Assembly: GCF_900101455.1 (NCBI RefSeq)
Contig: NZ_FMZJ01000009.1
Span: 1 to 64,000, forward strand
Source of the DNA: Sphingomonas sp. YR710
GTDB taxonomy: Bacteria; Pseudomonadota; Alphaproteobacteria; Sphingomonadales; Sphingomonadaceae
Length of the DNA: 64,000 nt
Direction of reading: 5' to 3'
In this document: in pieces, positions 55,170 through 64,000 of the stretch
How positions within the stretch are numbered: position 1 is the stretch's first letter
Layout: every line of letters begins with the position of its first letter
The notes under the pieces: generated by a model
The model's input: only the letters and a program-made list of their open reading frames with translations
Told to the model about the DNA's origin: nothing
Database searches by the model: none
Program-made: the position numbers and the translations under genes

Positions 55170-57389
55170 TTAATTTTGGCGGGCCGTATCCGTGGATTGC
55201 CGCGTTGACGGAAATGACGAAGCAGTCGGGTGACGTGGTCTCACGCCCACCATCGCCGCCCACGGGTGCTGCCCGATATAATCGGCCACGCTATCGACAG
55301 ACGCGGAGCCCAGCCGGATCGCCACGCCACCGCTTCGTGCCAGCGCAGGCTTGTCGAGTTTCAGCCAGCGCGGATGGCAGCTTCGCGGCAGGCGCCGGTC
55401 ACTGATGGCGATATCGGCTTCGGCGCAGGCCCGGTTCATGATCGCAATGTCGATCAGATAGGGGCTGCGCGTCGCGAGCAGCCGCCATGTCCGCCCGCCC
55501 CCTGCGACGTCGACCGCGCACATGTCATCGCCGCAGCGCGCATTGCCGAGCGATTCGAACGCCAAAGCCTCGCCCTTCACGCCGGATGCCTCACCCAGCA
55601 CGTCGCGGACATAGTCGCCCGCCTTCGGCCGCAGCAAAGCGATCCGGCCATCGCCGGTGCGGATCGCGACATGGCGGCCGTCACCCGTCACCAAGATGTC
55701 CGGCGGCGGCGTCAGGATCGACCAGAGCGCGCCGATCGCAAGCGGGATCGCACCCAGCCGCCGGACCCGCGTCCGCCACAACGCGATCCACAGCCCGCCG
55801 ATCACCATCAGCGCGAACGCGCCCCACGGCATTGACGGCAGCGCCGCCACGGCGCCCGGCGCATCGCCCACGACATGCGCGATCCACAGCAGCAGGCTGA
55901 GCGCCTTGCCGGTGAGCCACCAGACCGGCGCGCCCAGGCCGGCCACATCGAGCAACAGCGCAAGCGCTTCGAGCGGCATGATCACGAAGGTCGACAAGGG
56001 AATCGCAACAATGTTCGCGACCGCGCCATACAGGCCGGACTTGTGGAAATGAAACAAGGCGATCGGGGCGAGCGCCAGTTCGATCACCAGCCCGCTGACC
56101 AGCAACGAGGCGCCTTCCCGGCCCAGGCGCCACAACAACGGCTCGTCGCGCTTCGCAACGAACGCTGCCATGCGGGGATGCTCGTGCAGCGCAATGAGCG
56201 ACGCGACGGCCGCGAAGCTCAACTGGAAGCTCGGCCCCGCCAGCGCCTCCGGCCAGAACAGCAACACGATCAGCGCGCCCGCAGCCACCAACCGCAACGT
56301 CATCGCCTCCCGCCCCATCGCCACGCCGATCAGCACGAGCAAGGCCGCGATGCACGATCGCACGGTGGGCACTTCGGCACCCGAAAATAATGTATATCCG
56401 ATACCGGCCAGCGCGCCCGCACCGGCCGCGATCAGGGGCAAGGGCGCATGCAGCGCCAGCCGTGGCGATAGTGCGAGCAGGCGCAGGCTCAGCAGCATGA
56501 CGCCGCCCACCACCGCCGACACGTGCAGCCCCGATACCGACAACAAATGCGCCAGCCCCGCCTGTCGCAGCGCATCATTGTCGCTTTCGGGGATCGCGCC
56601 CTGGTCGCCCGTCACGAACGATGCCGCCACGCCGCCCTCGCCGGCTCCGGCAATCTGCGATTCGATATGCGCCGACAATCGCACGCGTATATTGGCGAGC
56701 CAGGCCCAGAACCCGCCCGCCTCCCCCAGATGAAGCACCGGTGTATCGAGTGTCTTGCCGATGGCCCCGATCCCCTGAAACCAGGCGACCCGCGCATAAT
56801 CATAGCCGCCCGGCACCGGCGGCCCCATCGGGGGCAACAGCCGCGCGCGCAGATCGATCCGCGAGCCGGCCGGGATATAGGCCGGCAGCGTCTTCGCATC
56901 GGCATTGACGCGGACATGTGGCGGCAGGCCGAAGGAGGGATCGGGCGCGATCCGCAACCGGATCAGCCCGCGCGCCGGCAACGGCTCGATCGCCTCGACC
57001 TTCCCCGAAAATCGGGCGATGCCGACATGTTCCAGTCGTGGTGCCGCCACCCATTCGGCCTTGATCCAGATGATCGCGAGGCCGATCAGCATCGCCAGGG
57101 CAAAGCAGGCGATGGCATGGCCCGCGCGGCTCCCCCCGCCAAACAGCCCGGCGAACACCATGATCGCGGCCATGGCGATCGCGGCCCCTCCCCAGGCGAG
57201 CGGCGTCGGCAATAGGAACCAGGCCGCGATGCCCGCACCGAGCCCGATCGGCAGCCATAAAGCAAGTTGATCGCGCTCGGCTTCCAGCCATTGCTCCAGC
57301 GCAATGAAAAGCCGTGCGATTTGTGCCCGCGCGCCCGTTTGAAGCGGCCGGAAGGCTATGCTAGGGGCGGCATCGAATTCGCTGGCCAT
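55170..57389 (-). CDS. comEC: ComEC/Rec2-family DNA uptake protein
   Basis: 739 aa from the ATG at 57389 (AAGGA 8 bp upstream). An N-terminal DUF4131-type region with membrane helices is followed by the competence domain, [21 protein letters not shown], and many further TM segments. The C-terminal metallo-beta-lactamase-like part lacks the HxHxDH metal ligands, as in other alphaproteobacteria. ComEC is the inner-membrane channel for single-stranded DNA. Its last codons and TAA stop lie within the right direct repeat of the 1.2-kb cassette, so the C-terminus may have been changed by that insertion. Divergent from gltX, 26 bp apart. Confidence 0.93.
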   Translation of the reverse strand: MASEFDAAPSIAFRPLQTGARAQIARLFIALEQWLEAERDQLALWLPIGLGAGIAAWFLLPTPLAWGGAAIAMAAIMVFAGLFGGGSRAGHAIACFALAMLIGLAIIWIKAEWVAAPRLEHVGIARFSGKVEAIEPLPARGLIRLRIAPDPSFGLPPHVRVNADAKTLPAYIPAGSRIDLRARLLPPMGPPVPGGYDYARVAWFQGIGAIGKTLDTPVLHLGEAGGFWAWLANIRVRLSAHIESQIAGAGEGGVAASFVTGDQGAIPESDNDALRQAGLAHLLSVSGLHVSAVVGGVMLLSLRLLALSPRLALHAPLPLIAAGAGALAGIGYTLFSGAEVPTVRSCIAALLVLIGVAMGREAMTLRLVAAGALIVLLFWPEALAGPSFQLSFAAVASLIALHEHPRMAAFVAKRDEPLLWRLGREGASLLVSGLVIELALAPIALFHFHKSGLYGAVANIVAIPLSTFVIMPLEALALLLDVAGLGAPVWWLTGKALSLLLWIAHVVGDAPGAVAALPSMPWGAFALMVIGGLWIALWRTRVRRLGAIPLAIGALWSILTPPPDILVTGDGRHVAIRTGDGRIALLRPKAGDYVRDVLGEASGVKGEALAFESLGNARCGDDMCAVDVAGGGRTWRLLATRSPYLIDIAIMNRACAEADIAISDRRLPRSCHPRWLKLDKPALARSGGVAIRLGSASVDSVADYIGQHPWAAMVGVRPRHPTASSFPSTRQSTDTARQN

Positions 57390-57415
57390 CGCGCCGATCC
57401 TTGGAGAATCCGCGC

Positions 57416-58843
57416 TTGAGCGCAAGCATCGAAAATCGCCCCGTCGTGACCCGCTTCGCGCCGTCGCCGACCGGCTTCCTGCACATTGGCGGGGCCCGCA
57501 CGGCCTTGTTCAACTGGCTGTTCGCGCGCCATCACGGTGGCAAGTTCCTGCTGCGCATCGAGGATACTGATCGGGCGCGCTCCACCGAACCGGCGATCGC
57601 GGCGATTCTCGATGGCATGTCCTGGCTCGAGCTCGATTGGGACGGCGAGACCGTCTATCAATTCGAACGCGCCGCGCGGCATGCCGAGGTCGCCAACGAA
57701 CTGCTGGCCAGGGGCCACGCCTATCGCTGCTTCGCCACCGCCGAGGAACTGGAGGAGATGCGCGCCGCCCAGCGCGCCGCCAAACAGCCGTTGCGCTACG
57801 ATGGTCGCTGGCGTGACCGCGATCCGTCCGAGGCGCCGGCCGGCGCTCCCTTCGTGATCCGGCTGAAGGCCCCGCGCGAGGGCGAGACGACGATCGAGGA
57901 TCGCGTCCAGGGTTCGGTCACGGTCCGGAATGCCGAGCTGGACGACATGATCCTGCTGCGATCGGATGGTAGCCCCACTTACATGCTGGCGGTGGTCGTC
58001 GACGATCAGGATATGGGCGTCACCCATGTCATTCGCGGGGATGATCATCTCAACAATGCGTTTCGCCAACTCGCGCTGATTCGCGCGATGGAGTGGCCGG
58101 AACCGATCTATGCGCACGTACCGCTGATCCATGGCGCGGATGGCGCCAAATTGTCGAAGCGGCATGGCGCGCTCGGCGTCGATGCCTATCGCGACGAAAT
58201 GGGATTCCTGCCCGAAGCCGTCTGCAATTATCTGCTGCGCCTCGGCTGGGGCCATGGCGATGCCGAGATCATTTCGCGCGAGCAGGCGATCGAATGGTTC
58301 GATCTGGCCGGCGTCGGGCGATCACCGTCGCGTTTCGATTTCAAGAAGCTCGAAAATCTGAACGGCCATTATCTGCGCGAAGCCGACGATCAGCGGCTGA
58401 CCGATCTGATAACTTCCGGAGTCGCGGCTAGCCTGGGCCAGGATTTGCCCGATTCCGAGAAGGCTCTTTTGCTTCGCAGCATGCCTTTTTTGAAGGTAAG
58501 AGCGAAGAATTTGAAAGAGTTGAGCGATAGCGCGACATTCCTTTTTCGCACCCGCCCGCTGCCCATGGACGAACAGGCCGCTTCGCTGCTAGACGGACGT
58601 GGCAAGGCGCTGCTGGCTGAGTCCCGCGACGCTCTTGCCGCTACTGGCGAGTGGTCGGCTCCGATGCTCGAGGCCGCGGTTCGCACGGTGGCGGAAAAGG
58701 CGGGGATTGGTCTGGGCAAGGTCGCGCAACCGCTGCGCGCGGCGCTGACGGGTCGAACCACTTCGCCGGGAATTTTCGACGTTCTGGCGCTCCTCGGCCG
58801 CGAGGAGAGCCTGGGGCGTCTGGACGACCAGATCCTGTCGTAA
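57416..58843 (+). CDS. gltX: Glutamyl-tRNA synthetase
   Basis: 475 aa. The start is taken as TTG 57416 (GGAGA 8 bp upstream); a TTG at 57401 is also in frame. The HIGH motif is [10 protein letters not shown] just after FAPSPTGF, and KMSKS is KLSKRHG. GDDHLNN and LRLGWGHGD are typical. It charges tRNA-Glu; the absence of zinc-binding Cys in the insertion is normal for alphaproteobacteria. gltA follows 47 bp later. Confidence 0.96.
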   Translation: MSASIENRPVVTRFAPSPTGFLHIGGARTALFNWLFARHHGGKFLLRIEDTDRARSTEPAIAAILDGMSWLELDWDGETVYQFERAARHAEVANELLARGHAYRCFATAEELEEMRAAQRAAKQPLRYDGRWRDRDPSEAPAGAPFVIRLKAPREGETTIEDRVQGSVTVRNAELDDMILLRSDGSPTYMLAVVVDDQDMGVTHVIRGDDHLNNAFRQLALIRAMEWPEPIYAHVPLIHGADGAKLSKRHGALGVDAYRDEMGFLPEAVCNYLLRLGWGHGDAEIISREQAIEWFDLAGVGRSPSRFDFKKLENLNGHYLREADDQRLTDLITSGVAASLGQDLPDSEKALLLRSMPFLKVRAKNLKELSDSATFLFRTRPLPMDEQAASLLDGRGKALLAESRDALAATGEWSAPMLEAAVRTVAEKAGIGLGKVAQPLRAALTGRTTSPGIFDVLALLGREESLGRLDDQILS

Positions 58844-58890
58844 TAGGCGCGATCGGCCTTCCACTTGGATTTGGACAGGAGGATTGAAGC

Positions 58891-60174
58891 ATGGGGGAAA
58901 AGGTGAAGCTGGAATTCGGTGGCAAGCCGTCCGAATATCCGGTGCTGTCGGGAACGGTCGGTCCGGATGTGATCGACATCCGAAAGCTTTATGGCGCCAC
59001 AGGCGCGTTCACCTATGATCCGGGCTTCACGTCGACGGCCAGTTGCCAGTCGGCGCTGACCTATATCGATGGTGATGCCGGCGTACTGCTCCATCGCGGC
59101 TATCCGATCGACCAGCTTGCCGAAAGGTCGAGCTTCATGGAGGTCGCCTATCTGCTGCTGAATGGCGAACTGCCGGCCAAGGCGAATTTGGAAGCGTTCA
59201 GCCGCACGATCACGCGCCACACGATGGTGCATGAGCAGCTGGCCAGCTTCTACGCAGGCTTCCGCCGCGATGCCCACCCGATGGCGATCATGTGCGGCGT
59301 CGTCGGCGCGCTTTCGGCCTTCTATCCCGATTCGACCGACATCAACGATCCGAAGCAGCGGATGATCTCGGCGCATCGCCTGATCGCCAAGATGCCGACG
59401 ATCGCGGCGATGGCCTACAAATATTCGATCGGTCAGCCGTTCCTCTATCCGCGCAACGATCTGTCCTACACCGGCAATTTCCTGCGCATGACGTTCGGCG
59501 TGCCTGCCGAGGAATATGAGATCGATCCGGTCGTCGAGGCGGCGATGGACAAGATCTTCATCCTGCACGCCGATCACGAGCAGAATGCATCGACCTCGAC
59601 CGTCCGCCTGGCGGGTTCGTCGGGCGCCAATCCGTTTGCCTGCATCGCGGCCGGCATCGCCTGCCTGTGGGGCCCGGCGCATGGCGGCGCGAACGAAGCC
59701 GCGCTCAACATGCTGCGTGAAATCGGCACGCCCGATCGCATCCCGGAATATATCGCCCGCGCCAAGAACAAGGACGATCCGTTCCGCCTGATGGGCTTCG
59801 GCCACCGCGTCTATAAGAATTACGATCCACGCGCGACCGTGCTCGCCAAGGCCGCGACCGAAGTTCTCGACAAGCTCGGCATCAGCGATCCGGTGCTCGA
59901 CACCGCCCGCGAACTCGAACGGATCGCGCTGACCGACCCATATTTCATCGACAAGAAGCTCTATCCGAACGTAGATTTCTATTCGGGCGTTATCCTGTCC
60001 GCGATCGGCTTCCCGACGACGATGTTCACCGTGCTGTTCGCGCTCGCACGCACCGTCGGCTGGGTTTCGCAGTGGATCGAAATGATTTCCGATCCCGAAC
60101 AGAAGATCGGCCGCCCGCGCCAGCTCTATATGGGCCCGGCCCAGCGCGATTATATCGATCTTGCCAACCGCTGA
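58891..60174 (+). CDS. gltA: Citrate synthase
   Basis: 427 aa, identical in length and residue numbering to the E. coli enzyme. The catalytic residues are His264 (GPAHGGANE), His305 (GFGHRVY) and Asp362 (VDFYSG), with [15 protein letters not shown] before them. It condenses acetyl-CoA with oxaloacetate at the entry of the TCA cycle. GGACAGGAGGATTGAAGC precedes the ATG, a very strong ribosome site. The transcript ends at the hairpin at 60199-60225. Confidence 0.99.
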   Translation: MGEKVKLEFGGKPSEYPVLSGTVGPDVIDIRKLYGATGAFTYDPGFTSTASCQSALTYIDGDAGVLLHRGYPIDQLAERSSFMEVAYLLLNGELPAKANLEAFSRTITRHTMVHEQLASFYAGFRRDAHPMAIMCGVVGALSAFYPDSTDINDPKQRMISAHRLIAKMPTIAAMAYKYSIGQPFLYPRNDLSYTGNFLRMTFGVPAEEYEIDPVVEAAMDKIFILHADHEQNASTSTVRLAGSSGANPFACIAAGIACLWGPAHGGANEAALNMLREIGTPDRIPEYIARAKNKDDPFRLMGFGHRVYKNYDPRATVLAKAATEVLDKLGISDPVLDTARELERIALTDPYFIDKKLYPNVDFYSGVILSAIGFPTTMFTVLFALARTVGWVSQWIEMISDPEQKIGRPRQLYMGPAQRDYIDLANR

Positions 60175-60198
60175 TCGCAGCGCACATGCGAAATGAAG

Positions 60199-60225
60199 AA
60201 GGCCGGGCGCGTCCCGGCCTTTTTT
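60199..60225 (+). terminator. Intrinsic terminator after gltA
   Basis: AAGGCCGGG and CCCGGCCTT form a perfect stem around CGCGT and the plus strand continues TTTTT. The convergent kinase gene ends inside the T-run, so the stem may act for it too. Confidence 0.9.
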
Positions 60226-61036
60226 ATGGCGGCACCAGCGGCAATGTCAGGATGAAGCAAGCGCCTTCGCCAGGAGGGCTCTCCACGATCAGGTCACCGC
60301 GCATTGCCCGCGCCAGCAGCCGGCCGACATAGAGGCCCAGGCCCGCGCCGGGGCCGCTATCGCCATCCACCCTTTGAAACGGCAGGAAAATTCGCTCCTG
60401 ATCGAATGGAGAGATGCCCGGCCCCTCGTCGACGACGATCAGCGCGGCCGAATGTTCGGCACGCACACACCGCATCCAGATCGCCGTGCCGCGCGGCGCA
60501 TTGCGCACCGCGTTGCCCAGCAGGCCCAGCATGATCTGCAGAGACCGCCCGAAATCGCCCAGCACCATGATCGATTGCGCATCGGGAGGCCGCATAAGGT
60601 GCACCCCGTTGGCCGCAGCGCGTACCGTCAGCAGCCCGCAGGCCTGTCGCGCGATATCAGCGAGATCGATCGGTTCGGCATTGGGCCGAAAATCGGGCCG
60701 TTCGATACGCTGCAGATCGACGACTTCGTCGACCAACGCCAGCAATTGCCGGGCTGAGGCGGCGATCGTCGCGACGATATCATCATCGGCCCGTCCGGCA
60801 TGACCGAGGCCAAGCATGTCCGCCGCCGCAACCACACGATCGAGCGGCCCACGGAAGGCGCGGCCCAGCCGCTCGGCAAAGGCCTCTCCCGGTGGATGAT
60901 CGGCCGTGGCAATCGCGGTACGGATCGAGGCCTCGAGCGCGGGCAGCAACGTAATCGCCCTCTCCACGGACGACCCATCGGCCCGAATCGCGTCGTCAAA
61001 CCCAAGATCATGAAAGGCCAGCATGATCGCATGCAT
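60224..61036 (-). CDS. Histidine-kinase-like ATPase without phospho-His
   Basis: 270 aa, soluble. The dimerisation helix reads AERLGRAFRGPLDRVVAAADML, where a normal HisKA has SHELRTPL; the phospho-acceptor His is replaced by Arg. The ATPase domain is complete: N box GNAVRNAPRG, G1 VDEGPGIS, F box IFLPFQR, G2 GAGLGLYVGRLLA. So it can probably bind ATP but cannot be a normal histidine kinase. There is no membrane or sensor domain and no response regulator nearby. It may be a pseudokinase partner of another histidine kinase. Confidence 0.85.
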   Translation of the reverse strand: MHAIMLAFHDLGFDDAIRADGSSVERAITLLPALEASIRTAIATADHPPGEAFAERLGRAFRGPLDRVVAAADMLGLGHAGRADDDIVATIAASARQLLALVDEVVDLQRIERPDFRPNAEPIDLADIARQACGLLTVRAAANGVHLMRPPDAQSIMVLGDFGRSLQIMLGLLGNAVRNAPRGTAIWMRCVRAEHSAALIVVDEGPGISPFDQERIFLPFQRVDGDSGPGAGLGLYVGRLLARAMRGDLIVESPPGEGACFILTLPLVPP

Positions 61037-61059
61037 AGCGATCGGCTGTTAACAGTCGG

Positions 61060-62295
61060 CTAAGAGCTGCGGGTGATGACCGAAATTGCCTGCTTTCTGG
61101 TCGCCTCGAACTGCCAGGCAAACGCCATGCAAACATATAGGGCTAACGCCGCCAGCGCCCCGGCCCATCCGAGCAGGATCGCCAGGCAAGGCATCAACCA
61201 GATAAGGCCGTCATCCCGGGGCAACCACGAAGGCCACGCGTTCGCGCCGACCGCCGAAGCGATCGGCCGAAGCGCAGCAAGAGCCGTCAACCCAAGCGGG
61301 ATTGCCGCAGCGACGCCCCACCAGCCCCAACCGCCCGTCTCGACCAGTTGACGGGACAATGCCATCAGAGCCAGCAACGCGGCGGTCCGGCGAACGGCCA
61401 GCGCGGTGCGCGCGTATGGCACCTCTGCCCACCAGATGCGCGCCATCCGCCGCGCCAGCGAAAAGGCAGCAGCCGAAATCGGAAGCAGCAAGGCGGCCAC
61501 CCAGAGGAAGCCGAATATAGCGAAAATCGCCGTGATGATCGCGGTGGCCACGGACCCGGCCGCAACGGCCAGAGGCTCGATCTTGCGGTTGACAACGGGC
61601 GCCAGCAGCGGAGCCGCAATCAGCCGATGAATATAGCGCCCCGCCCAATCCCCTTCCGCGTCCGCGGGCTGGCGCATCAGCCAACGCTCGACGGCACGCA
61701 GCGAGTTCGCATCCACCGCAATGATCGGCGGGAGTCCAGCATCCTCGCCGTCCGCAGGGCCCAGCGCTGCGATCCTGACGGCCCCCGCCTGCACCAATCG
61801 GCGCAGAACTGTCGATGTCAGATCCCAGTCGCCGAGCTGCCGCACCGTTTCCTGAAGCCGTCCCGCATCGATCAATGCATGGCCCGCCCATCGCGCCTCG
61901 GAGTCGATCCGCTCGAACAGGCCATATTCGGCCATGTCGGGCACGATCAGCAGTGCCGGCGCCGGACAGGCCACGAGACGATCGACCAGCTGCTGCCCGA
62001 TGAAGCAGCCGTCGGCCATCAGCAGGATCCGATCGTCGACATGAAAACGGTCCGCCGCATCGCCCGCGCTGCGCGCGACTTCGATCACCACGCCGTCCCG
62101 GCGCAGCCGATCGACAGCCTGCGCCAGCGCCGCGGGTATGGTCTCGACGAGCAAGATGATCCGCCCGGCGCCGGCCCCGTGCGCCGTTCGCGCCTGAAAC
62201 TCGATCAGCGTCCGTCCGGCGAGCGGCAACGTGGCCCGCAGACCATCCCCCGATTCCAACGGCAATTGCGCTGCGATGAGCGCGGCGAGCGGCAA
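61060..62295 (-). CDS. Nucleotidyltransferase-like/CDP-alcohol-transferase-like membrane protein
   Basis: About 411 aa from a TTG at 62295 (AAAGGGG upstream); a GTG at 62436 would add 47 unconvincing residues. The N-terminal part (LPLAGRTLIEFQAR, later DDRILLMADGCFIG) resembles NTP-transferases. The C-terminal part has about six TM helices and begins like CDP-alcohol phosphatidyltransferases (AGRYIHRLIAAPLLAPVVNRKIEP), but the DGxxAR catalytic motif of that family is not found. Bifunctional fusions of the two kinds exist in inositol-phosphate pathways, so this could be a decayed or altered relative. Divergent from the coiled-coil gene. Confidence 0.6.
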   Translation of the reverse strand: MPLAALIAAQLPLESGDGLRATLPLAGRTLIEFQARTAHGAGAGRIILLVETIPAALAQAVDRLRRDGVVIEVARSAGDAADRFHVDDRILLMADGCFIGQQLVDRLVACPAPALLIVPDMAEYGLFERIDSEARWAGHALIDAGRLQETVRQLGDWDLTSTVLRRLVQAGAVRIAALGPADGEDAGLPPIIAVDANSLRAVERWLMRQPADAEGDWAGRYIHRLIAAPLLAPVVNRKIEPLAVAAGSVATAIITAIFAIFGFLWVAALLLPISAAAFSLARRMARIWWAEVPYARTALAVRRTAALLALMALSRQLVETGGWGWWGVAAAIPLGLTALAALRPIASAVGANAWPSWLPRDDGLIWLMPCLAILLGWAGALAALALYVCMAFAWQFEATRKQAISVITRSS

Positions 62296-62474
62296 GGTGA
62301 ACACCCCTTTTGTCCAGCAAACGCACCGGATAAGCCCTGTTCGCCTTCCTGCAAAGCCCGAAGCGACCGGTTGCCCGGCTTCTGGCCCGATGCGTGGCAC
62401 AGCACCCCGCAAAAGCTTAAGAAATCCTTGCGTCACACTATCCGGATAGCAAAATTTCTAGTAGACAGGCGGCG

Positions 62475-64000
62475 ATGGGTAACGCTCCGAGCACGCTGGA
62501 CAGCTGGCGCGCGGCCAATGCGGCCGAGGCAGCTGCTGCGCGCGCTGCGGCCTCCACCGCAAGCCCTTCTGTCGCCACCGACGAATCCGCCGAATTGCTG
62601 CTCGATGAAGCGATTGGGGAGGAGCGGCCATCCGACTACCCGGATATCGAAGCTGTCCCGGCGCGCGCCCGGATGGATTTCGCCCTCGGCGGCATCTTGG
62701 GCCTGGCGGCAACCGCCTGGCTTGGCATCTGGCTGTTCGGCATTGTCGAGGCGGGCGGGAGCGGCGCGACGTCGGCGGCCTCGATCGTCAACTGGATTGC
62801 GCTCGCGAGCGGACCATTGGCGCTGCTCGGTATCCTCTACATTCTGATCCGTCGCAACAGCACCCGCGAGGCGAAGCGTTTCGCCGACACGGCCCTGTCG
62901 ATGCGGCTGGAAAGCCAGCGGCTCGAAGCGGCGATCGCGCAAATCACCGCGGCGCTCGACAGCCGGCGCGCAGACCTCTCCAGCCACACGTCGGCTTTGC
63001 TCGACGAGGGCAATCGCGCAGCCGAGCGACTGGCGCAGATCAGCATGGACATGCGCGACGAAACCAATCTGCTCGCGCGCCACTCGGACGCGCTTGGCCA
63101 GGCAGCCGCGGCCGCACGCAGCGACATAACCACACTGATGTCGGATCTACCGCAGGCAAAGGCGCTGACCGAGGAAACCGCGGGATTCGTTCGTCAGATC
63201 GGCGGATCGGCTAAGGATCATGCCGAGGAACTTTCCAACCAGCTCGCCCTGATCATTGCCCGCAGTCATGAGGCCGACGAACTGATCGGCGCCGCATCGA
63301 GCCGGCTGGCCACCCAGATCGGCCGGATCGAAACGCGCGCCGAACGCACGACGCGCGTGATCGACGAGGTCGGCAGCGCGCTGGGCCGTTCGATGGACAA
63401 CACGCTCGATCAGACCGGCGCCGCGGTCGATCATATCCGGCAAGCGATGGACGATCAGCGCGCGGCGATGGCGACGATGATCGAACATGCCCGCGCATCG
63501 ATCGATGAAGCCGGATCGTCCGCCGCCTTGTCGATCACGCACCGCATGGCGGAGCTGGAGCGGCAGGCCGATGCCTTTGCCGCCAAACTGGCCGAACAGG
63601 ACGCCAGCAGTCGCAAGCTCGTCGACAGCCTCGAACGCGCGCTCGGCGAGATCGAGCGCCGGTTCGAGGCTTTGGGCGCCACCGGCACCGAACAGACCGC
63701 CGATCTCGCCGAGATGATCGTGGCGTTGAGCGAGCATGTCGAAAATGTCGGCGTGGCGCTCACCAACAGCATGGGCGGCGCCCGAAACCTCACCGATCGC
63801 GCCAATGCGCTCCGGATCGCGTTCGATAATATCATCCAGAATGTCGAGCGCGAACTGCCCGCGACGATGACCCGGATGGAATCCGAAGCTGCGCGCGGCG
63901 ATTCCGCTATTCGCGCGATCGCCGCCCAGGCCGAACAGCTGGTCTCCACCGTCGAGCGCGCGACCGACCGGCTCGAATCCGCCGACCTGTTGATCGACCG
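62475..64000 (+). CDS. Coiled-coil membrane protein (partial, 3' end cut)
   Basis: The frame is open from the ATG at 62475 to the window end, at least 508 codons. A polar N-terminus of about 65 residues is followed by two TM helices (DFALGGILGLAATAWLGIWLF and WIALASGPLALLGILYILI), then RRNSTREAKRF and a long Ala/Glu/Arg-rich helical region full of heptads, including ETRAERTTRVIDEVGSALG. This resembles sphingomonad proteins annotated as apolipoprotein-like or chromosome-segregation-ATPase-like, whose role is unknown. It lacks HAMP or chemotaxis signalling motifs in the part seen. Confidence 0.85.
   Translation, partial: MGNAPSTLDSWRAANAAEAAAARAAASTASPSVATDESAELLLDEAIGEERPSDYPDIEAVPARARMDFALGGILGLAATAWLGIWLFGIVEAGGSGATSAASIVNWIALASGPLALLGILYILIRRNSTREAKRFADTALSMRLESQRLEAAIAQITAALDSRRADLSSHTSALLDEGNRAAERLAQISMDMRDETNLLARHSDALGQAAAAARSDITTLMSDLPQAKALTEETAGFVRQIGGSAKDHAEELSNQLALIIARSHEADELIGAASSRLATQIGRIETRAERTTRVIDEVGSALGRSMDNTLDQTGAAVDHIRQAMDDQRAAMATMIEHARASIDEAGSSAALSITHRMAELERQADAFAAKLAEQDASSRKLVDSLERALGEIERRFEALGATGTEQTADLAEMIVALSEHVENVGVALTNSMGGARNLTDRANALRIAFDNIIQNVERELPATMTRMESEAARGDSAIRAIAAQAEQLVSTVERATDRLESADLLID

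Larger units (their letters stand above)
54001..55185. mobile_element. IR/DR-bounded 1.2-kb cassette, no transposase
   Basis: The outer direct repeat TTAATTTCGGCGGGCC (54001-54016) recurs as TTAATTTTGGCGGGCC (55170-55185), 15 of 16 identical. The inner inverted repeat GGCCTATATACCTAACTAG (54013-54031) is an exact reverse complement of 55149-55167, and a second partial copy sits at 55134-55148. At the right end GGCCCGCCAA (55115-55124) also pairs with TTGGCGGGCC. The cassette carries two overlapping genes, a two-TM protein and an ImmA/IrrE-type peptidase, between lexA and comEC. No transposase or integrase is present, so it looks like a non-autonomous element mobilised in trans. Confidence 0.75.

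Noticed and set aside
61348-62847. 499-codon plus-strand frame
   Set aside because: It is opposite the nucleotidyltransferase-like gene and then overlaps the coiled-coil gene out of frame. Gln/Arg/Pro-rich composition and no signature; the frame from 62475 has two clear TM helices instead.

Overview
The window looks like chromosomal DNA of a sphingomonad (Alphaproteobacteria, Sphingomonadales). This is inferred from the GC-rich coding with long antisense shadow frames, from the abundant TonB-dependent receptors, SDRs, P450s and TauD/PhyH oxygenases, from a GTTC-N7-GTTC SOS box in front of lexA, and from the gene order trpG-trpD-trpC-moaC-moeA-lexA-comEC-gltX-gltA. No 16S gene is present, so genus and species cannot be called.

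Region 1 (about 1-29.4 kb) is an accessory catabolic cluster. It holds two TonB-dependent receptors, two MFS carriers, two P450s with one [2Fe-2S] ferredoxin, a PhyH-type and a TauD-type oxygenase, five SDRs, an aldehyde dehydrogenase, an N-acyl-D-amino-acid-deacylase-like amidohydrolase, a chimeric acyl-CoA dehydrogenase, two dienelactone-hydrolase-like proteins, two NTF2/SnoaL-fold proteins and two GntR/FCD regulators. The logic is outer-membrane uptake, hydroxylation, alcohol and aldehyde oxidation, then hydrolysis of a carbon skeleton. The substrate cannot be read from the sequence; an alicyclic or terpenoid-like compound is only a guess. TBDR, SDR, P450 and DLH each occur twice as paralogues. 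Two SDR promoters share a 22-bp element (20 of 22 identical) at the same distance from a TTGACA box.

Region 2 (about 29.4-42.0 kb) is mobile. A tRNA-Ser(CGA) gene at 41946-42035 (minus) has its 3' end duplicated as a 17-bp direct repeat at 33134-33150. Each copy lies just upstream of a leftward-transcribed tyrosine integrase gene, so two elements appear to sit in tandem at this tRNA. The proximal one is about 8.8 kb and carries an AlbA/Schlafen-type ATPase-like regulator, a serine recombinase, a C39-like cysteine-peptidase homologue, several strong hairpins, unknown genes, and a divergent glycosyltransferase-like/RHH pair around a 15-bp-arm operator. The distal integrase (31773-32993) faces a BrnT/BrnA-like toxin-antitoxin pair and the catabolic cluster, which may itself be island cargo.

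Region 3 (42-64 kb) is core genome: hspQ, rplU-rpmA, a GNAT gene, obgE, a 2OG oxygenase, a HerA-like ATPase, trpG/trpD/trpC with an unknown gene inserted, moaC-moeA, lexA with promoter and SOS box, comEC, gltX, gltA with a clear terminator, a histidine-kinase-like protein lacking its phospho-acceptor His, a nucleotidyltransferase-like membrane protein, and the start of a coiled-coil membrane protein cut by the window end. Between lexA and comEC lies a 1.2-kb cassette bounded by a 19-bp inverted repeat and a 16-bp direct repeat, carrying a two-TM protein and an ImmA/IrrE-type metallopeptidase but no transposase. I regard this as the most interesting unexplained object in the window.
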